Assembly (NCBI RefSeq): GCF_008831285.2
Contig: NC_045142.1
Location: 25,247,876-25,311,875 of the forward strand
Length of the DNA: 64,000 nucleotides
Direction: 5' to 3'
DNA from: Nymphaea colorata
Lineage: Eukaryota > Streptophyta > Magnoliopsida > Nymphaeales > Nymphaeaceae
The notes under the pieces were generated by a model, which saw only the letters and a program-made list of their open reading frames with translations, did no database searches and was not told where the DNA came from. This document shows positions 59,779-64,000 of the stretch, piece by piece. Position 1 is the stretch's first letter, and each line of letters begins with the position of its first letter. A program made the translations under genes and the position numbers.

Positions 59779-60851
59779 ATGGAAGACACTGGGCAACTAA
59801 AGCGTGCTGTAATAGATGCATCAGCCGGTGCCATTTCAGGTGGCCTTTCACGGACCATGACATCACCCTTGGACGTCATTAAGATAAGATTTCAGGTTTG
59901 TTGAATTGGTAGACACTATGCCTCTAAGGATTTTGTACAATTTTGAATCTTTGATGGATGTAGAGCATGAGGAGGAGTTGGACGTATGTTTCTCTATTTG
60001 AGGCGTTCTTTTTCAAGTAACCTGATATTGGAATTCTCATGCTCGACGATGCTTTTTTGAAGTGGCCCTTCTGCTTCTTTCATTGGGACTTAATGTTCTC
60101 AAACTACCTCTTTATGCCCTGTGTAATAACTTTGCCTACAATGCTTCTTCGTGGTTGTTTTTCGATGTGGCATATCTCCATCATCTGAAGTCTTCAAATT
60201 TAGCTATACTATTTTATGGTTACCGGAGATTATTTAGGTTCACAACTCTATCATCTGAAGTTTTCAAGCAGGAAAAATTGACTAAATTGAAGCCATCAAT
60301 CTTCCCTGAGAAATTGTAACTAAAGTAAGTTTGACATGAAGAATGTGAACACACACTATTTTTCTTGGTACTACAAAATTCTTTTCACACAATTTCCATT
60401 GACACCCATAAGGATGACGCAGTACATGAGTGAGTGAGAAGTCTTGCCCATAATATTTGATAATCACACGCTAACTGTTTGGCAGGAATTAAAACTGTCA
60501 GGATGTTGCTTTGAAATTTTGTTCTTTTTGGCATGCCAAATTTGACCAATTCTATTTCTGAACCTGTTCAGTTCATCTGAGTCTGAACTGTTCAAATCCC
60601 TGCTGCTTGGAAGTGCAAGCAGTAGCCTTTGGGATGCTGTTCATATCATGGTGGGGTGGTTAGAGAGATTTAAACAGTTGGTCAAAATTATGTTCATCTA
60701 TTCATAGCTGTCATCAAATGGGACAGGCCTGAATTGTCTCAAGCTATTGCTATTTATAAGGTTCAGAGCCATACTAGCCTTTACTGGGAGCACCTTGGTT
60801 ATCCTGCTTGTAATCATTAACCTTTGTCACTTTAGCTATTTGTTTTTCTAC

Positions 60852-60893
<42 letters not shown>

Positions 60894-63800
60894 TTTTACT
60901 GCAGGAGCCTTGAGCGACTTACCTGGAATGACAAATGGAATATTGTATATTATTATCTGTTAAAGAAAACTTTTAAGCAAGAGTTTTTACTCTGACAAGG
61001 GGATCCGTGAAACCCGTCTGGCTTTCCACTGCTTTGGTATCTCCAGTACAGGAACGTTTCTACTTCTGGAACTGTTTTGCTTGACACACGAGAAAAGTGC
61101 TCATGTAAAAAGAATTGACTGCCTAAGAAGCTGCAGGTTAAGTCTTTTACAAGGAATGATGAGTTGTCAAAAACTTACAGCCTTCACTTGTCTGCAAACT
61201 CAAATTGATTGTCTGTCTATTAACATTTCTTTAGCAGGATAGAAGCTGCAGGTTAAGTCTTTTACAAGGAGTGATGAGTTGTCAAAAACTTACAGCCTTC
61301 ACTTGTCTGCAAACTCAAATTGATCGTCTGTCTATTAACATTTCTTTAGCAGGATAGAAGCTGCAGGTTAAGTCTTTTACTAGGAGTGATAAGTTGTCAA
61401 AAACTTACAGCCTTCACTTGTCTGCAAACTCAAATTGATCGTCTGTCTATTAACATTTCTTTAGCAGGATAGAACCTTTTTAGTTTGACATTAGACAGTG
61501 GTTTGGTTACTGTGATAGCGTCATTCCAGCCAATATTAGTTATCATTGGAATTTGGTGAAAATGCTTATCCTGAAGGGTCAAATGAGCATTGACATTTAA
61601 CACCAAAATCTGCAACTGCAAGGCATGAAAAAGAAGAGGACATCATTTTATTTTAGTTGAACACCACCATGTGTTTGAAATAACTTCTTCTGGTCCTTGT
61701 CTGCCAGTAAAAATGTAAGATATACATATCATAGCTGCACAATTTTCTTTGTCTCACGTTCTGCAAATAAAAATTGCAGTATGGCAGGTAGACTTCTGAT
61801 TTAGTCAATTTATGTACTTTTGCGAAATTGCTTAGAAGAGGTTGGTGAGATTATATCTGTTCATCTATTTACGTTGTAAATGTTGTGCGGCAAGTGAGAA
61901 GATGTATTCATGATGTTGGGAATAGTGATGATTACCTTTCTGAGGAGGTTAAGCAAGTGACATGCCTGGCAATTTTATTTGTCAATTTTGTGCTTTGGGA
62001 AAATTTTGTACGTCAAAAGTAGGAGAATCTAGTTAGGCATCACACAGATATCTTTAACTTCGAACTTTTTTCTTCTTCTGGGGCAATTTATCATTTTCAT
62101 CTGTTTATTTTTTTTCCCCTGCGCTTCTTCATTAGCCATTGCAGGAAAGTGCGGCTGAGTAACTAACAGTGCCTTACTATGAACAGGTGCAACTTGAGCC
62201 CACTTCTTCATGGGCATTGCTTCAAGGGCAATTCTATGGAGCTTCAAAATATACTGGAGTTCTACAAGCAACTAAAGATATCTTTAGAGAAGAAGGTTTT
62301 CCGGTATATTATCTCTTGTAGTATATAAGAACACACACACACACACACCCATCTACCCACAAAGGGTAAATGCAGATGTCCAAACCAACCCCACATCTGG
62401 CTGGATTTTATGCAAATTAGAAAAATTAATTTTATATACATGCTTGATGTCATGAAATTCACCTCTTGAATTGTCTGGTACCGGCGTCCAGTACAAGGCA
62501 GACCTGAAGCACAATACTGTAGAATTTTAACTTTGGTTGGAACTACCCAATATTATAGAAATTTTTTGAATCCATTGGTGTTGGTATGGTTAGGTACATT
62601 TTCTGATCCTATGTGCAGAGAGCTGTTTCCGTCCTTCTTCTTGATCTCTCATATGGCTACTTGTAGGGATTTTGGAGAGGCAATGTCCCCGCTCTCCTCA
62701 TGGTCATGCCTTATGCGGCAATTCAGTTTACAGTCTTGCACAAGTTGAAGACTTTTGCTGCTGGTTCTTCAAAATCAGGTCAGCTTTTGATGAGATTAAG
62801 CTGAATCTATGTCAATGCTATTTGAAGTGCTTATTTGACCAGCCTTTCTTTTTCTTTTTGTTTGTGGCATTGATTCTGGCCTTTGAAAAAAATGAAAGCA
62901 CATGATAGCGTGCTTAAGTTAGTGATAATATTTATGTATGATAGTATTTTAGTTTAAGTTGACTAAGAGGGATGATGCAAAACCTGTGAAGCAAGTTATA
63001 GCTTCTTGCTCGTCTGTTCAACCTACATCCAGAGCTCCTAATGTCTCTAAAATGGAAAAATGTTTCCATGAAACAGTTTCAGAAGTATGAAACTTATGGT
63101 GAAAGTTATCAACAAATCATGTAGTAAAAGTGCCTTGGCTCATGTTTGTTCCATGCAAAATTGCATTTTTGGTTCATTAATATTGTTTCTGATTTAATTT
63201 GCTGTATCGTTTGGCTTTTACCTTTTATGTGCATATCCCTTGTTCACAGATGTACTTGCATGAGTTTTATTTTTACGTGTTAATTGTGAAAGAAACAAGA
63301 AATATAGAAATCTTGTTACTGATGTCATAGTTAATTATTCAAGGAGTTAATTTTCAGTTTTTCTTTTTTTTGGGTTTTACGTACTTCCTTTTTTTTTTTC
63401 TTTCATGTTCTCATCGTGCAGAGGATCATCTTCGTCTGAGTCCATATCTATCTTATCTAAGTGGAGCATTGGCGGGAACTGCAGCAACAATTGGTTCCTA
63501 TCCATTTGATCTTTTGCGTACTGTTTTAGCTTCACAGGGGCAACCAAAGGTATGTCTAATGAAAGTTTCATTAGTTGCAAGCTTGCAGATTTGCAGTAGA
63601 GTCAGAGTGAAACTTGCAAATCTGCAATGCAGTGATAGTATATTGTCCTGGAATACCTGCTTTTAGGAACATTCTCTCAGACAATGAGGCTGTGTCGACT
63701 TATGCTAAAGTAAACCGGATCAAAACAAAAGCCTCTGAGTCTGTTGCTTGAAATGGCTGAGAGATGCTGGTTGTATTCAATTTTCCCTTTTCCTTTTGAG

Positions 63801-64000
63801 CATCTTTGCATTCTAGTAGGTGTTTTTTACAATCTCCCCCTTTCCAGAGAAAGAGGTAAAAGTTCCATTTAGAAGATTTTGGAATATCATAGCCTTTAGA
63901 CTATTAAGCCTACTGCAAACATGTGGCAGACTGGCAGTAGTGGTCATTATGATATGATCCACCATGAAACATTAAACTTTTGTAGGGCCAAACAATTTGC
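59779..64000 (+). CDS. TPC: Mitochondrial thiamine diphosphate carrier, 5' four exons (partial)
   Basis: Start of a mitochondrial carrier family (SLC25) gene, most like plant thiamine diphosphate carriers that bring the cofactor ThDP across the inner mitochondrial membrane. Exons: 59779-59895 (39 codons, [17 protein letters not shown] to RFQ), 62187-62303 ([16 protein letters not shown] onward), 62667-62778 ([20 protein letters not shown] onward) and 63422-63549 ([20 protein letters not shown] onward, ending SQGQPK). All junctions are GT-AG and phases agree. The first carrier signature is [11 protein letters not shown] with its downstream FWRGN, and the second repeat begins with [14 protein letters not shown]; both fit Px[D/E]xx[K/R]. 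The third repeat and the stop lie beyond 64000. Substrate is inferred from resemblance to TPC proteins. Confidence 0.93.
60857..60890. repeat. (GA)n microsatellite in carrier intron
   Basis: Uninterrupted GA repeat of about 17 units inside the intron after the first coding exon. Confidence 0.95.
61126..61470. repeat. Three exact-length 115-bp tandem repeats in carrier intron
   Basis: Units start at 61126, 61241 and 61356, each beginning AGAAGCTGCAGGTTAAGTC and ending TTTCTTTAGCAGGAT. They differ at only a few positions. Each contains a pyrimidine-rich TTTCTTTAGCAG, a sequence that resembles a splice acceptor. Confidence 0.95.

Larger units (their letters stand above)
57873..59779 (+). promoter_or_regulatory. 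Two upstream ORFs in the carrier leader, the second overlapping the start codon
   Basis: uORF1 starts at 57873 (three in-frame ATGs within 15 bases). If the leader intron is spliced as marked, it continues in the next exon and stops at 59720-59722, giving 19 codons. uORF2 is 59741-59779 (12 codons, [12 protein letters not shown]); its TAA overlaps the main ATG by one base (TAATG at 59777-59781). Confidence 0.6.

Noticed and set aside
1-64000. CRISPR arrays, operons, tRNA or rRNA genes
   Set aside because: None seen; tandem repeats present are plant minisatellites without regular unique spacers.

Overview
This window is nuclear DNA from a flowering plant. The evidence is spliced genes with canonical GT-AG introns, plant-type gene families (a phi-class glutathione transferase, an SRC2-type C2 protein, a PWWP protein of the PDP type), AT-rich intergenic DNA with many (AT)n microsatellites, and a large Ty3/Gypsy LTR retrotransposon cluster. 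I could not narrow the lineage further from sequence alone. No tRNA, rRNA, CRISPR array or bacterial-type operon was seen.

Layout: (1) 141-922, minus strand: first two exons of a phi-class glutathione S-transferase whose last exon lies outside the window. (2) About 1.0-8.3 kb: AT-rich intergenic DNA with degenerate tandem repeats. (3) 8354-13657, minus: a complete four-exon ATG18-type autophagy WD-repeat (PROPPIN) gene. (4) 15.0-33.2 kb: a Ty3/Gypsy element on the minus strand with three LTRs, formed when one LTR-internal-LTR element together with 458 bp of host flank underwent a tandem duplication of about 6.4 kb. (5) 35115-43796, plus: a complete two-exon PWWP-domain gene with an RRM-like C-terminal region and a 4.5 kb intron. 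(6) 43.8-48.1 kb: intergenic DNA with a 51-bp minisatellite. (7) 48733-49647, plus: an intron-less coding region for an SRC2-like C2-domain protein, preceded by a 5'UTR intron. (8) 49.7-57.7 kb: repeat-rich intergenic DNA. (9) From about 57.7 kb to the window end, plus: the 5' part of a mitochondrial carrier gene of the thiamine diphosphate carrier (TPC) type, with a long 5'UTR intron full of degenerate repeats.

The host genes look unrelated in function (detoxification, autophagy, chromatin, membrane/stress response, mitochondrial transport), as is normal for a plant chromosome. I see no gene cluster acting as one system. The most unusual observations are the retrotransposon tandem duplication with its filler junction and chimeric reading frame, a family of short hairpin iterons inside the LTRs, a TAATG overlap between an upstream ORF and the TPC start codon, and two degenerate repeat arrays in the TPC leader intron.
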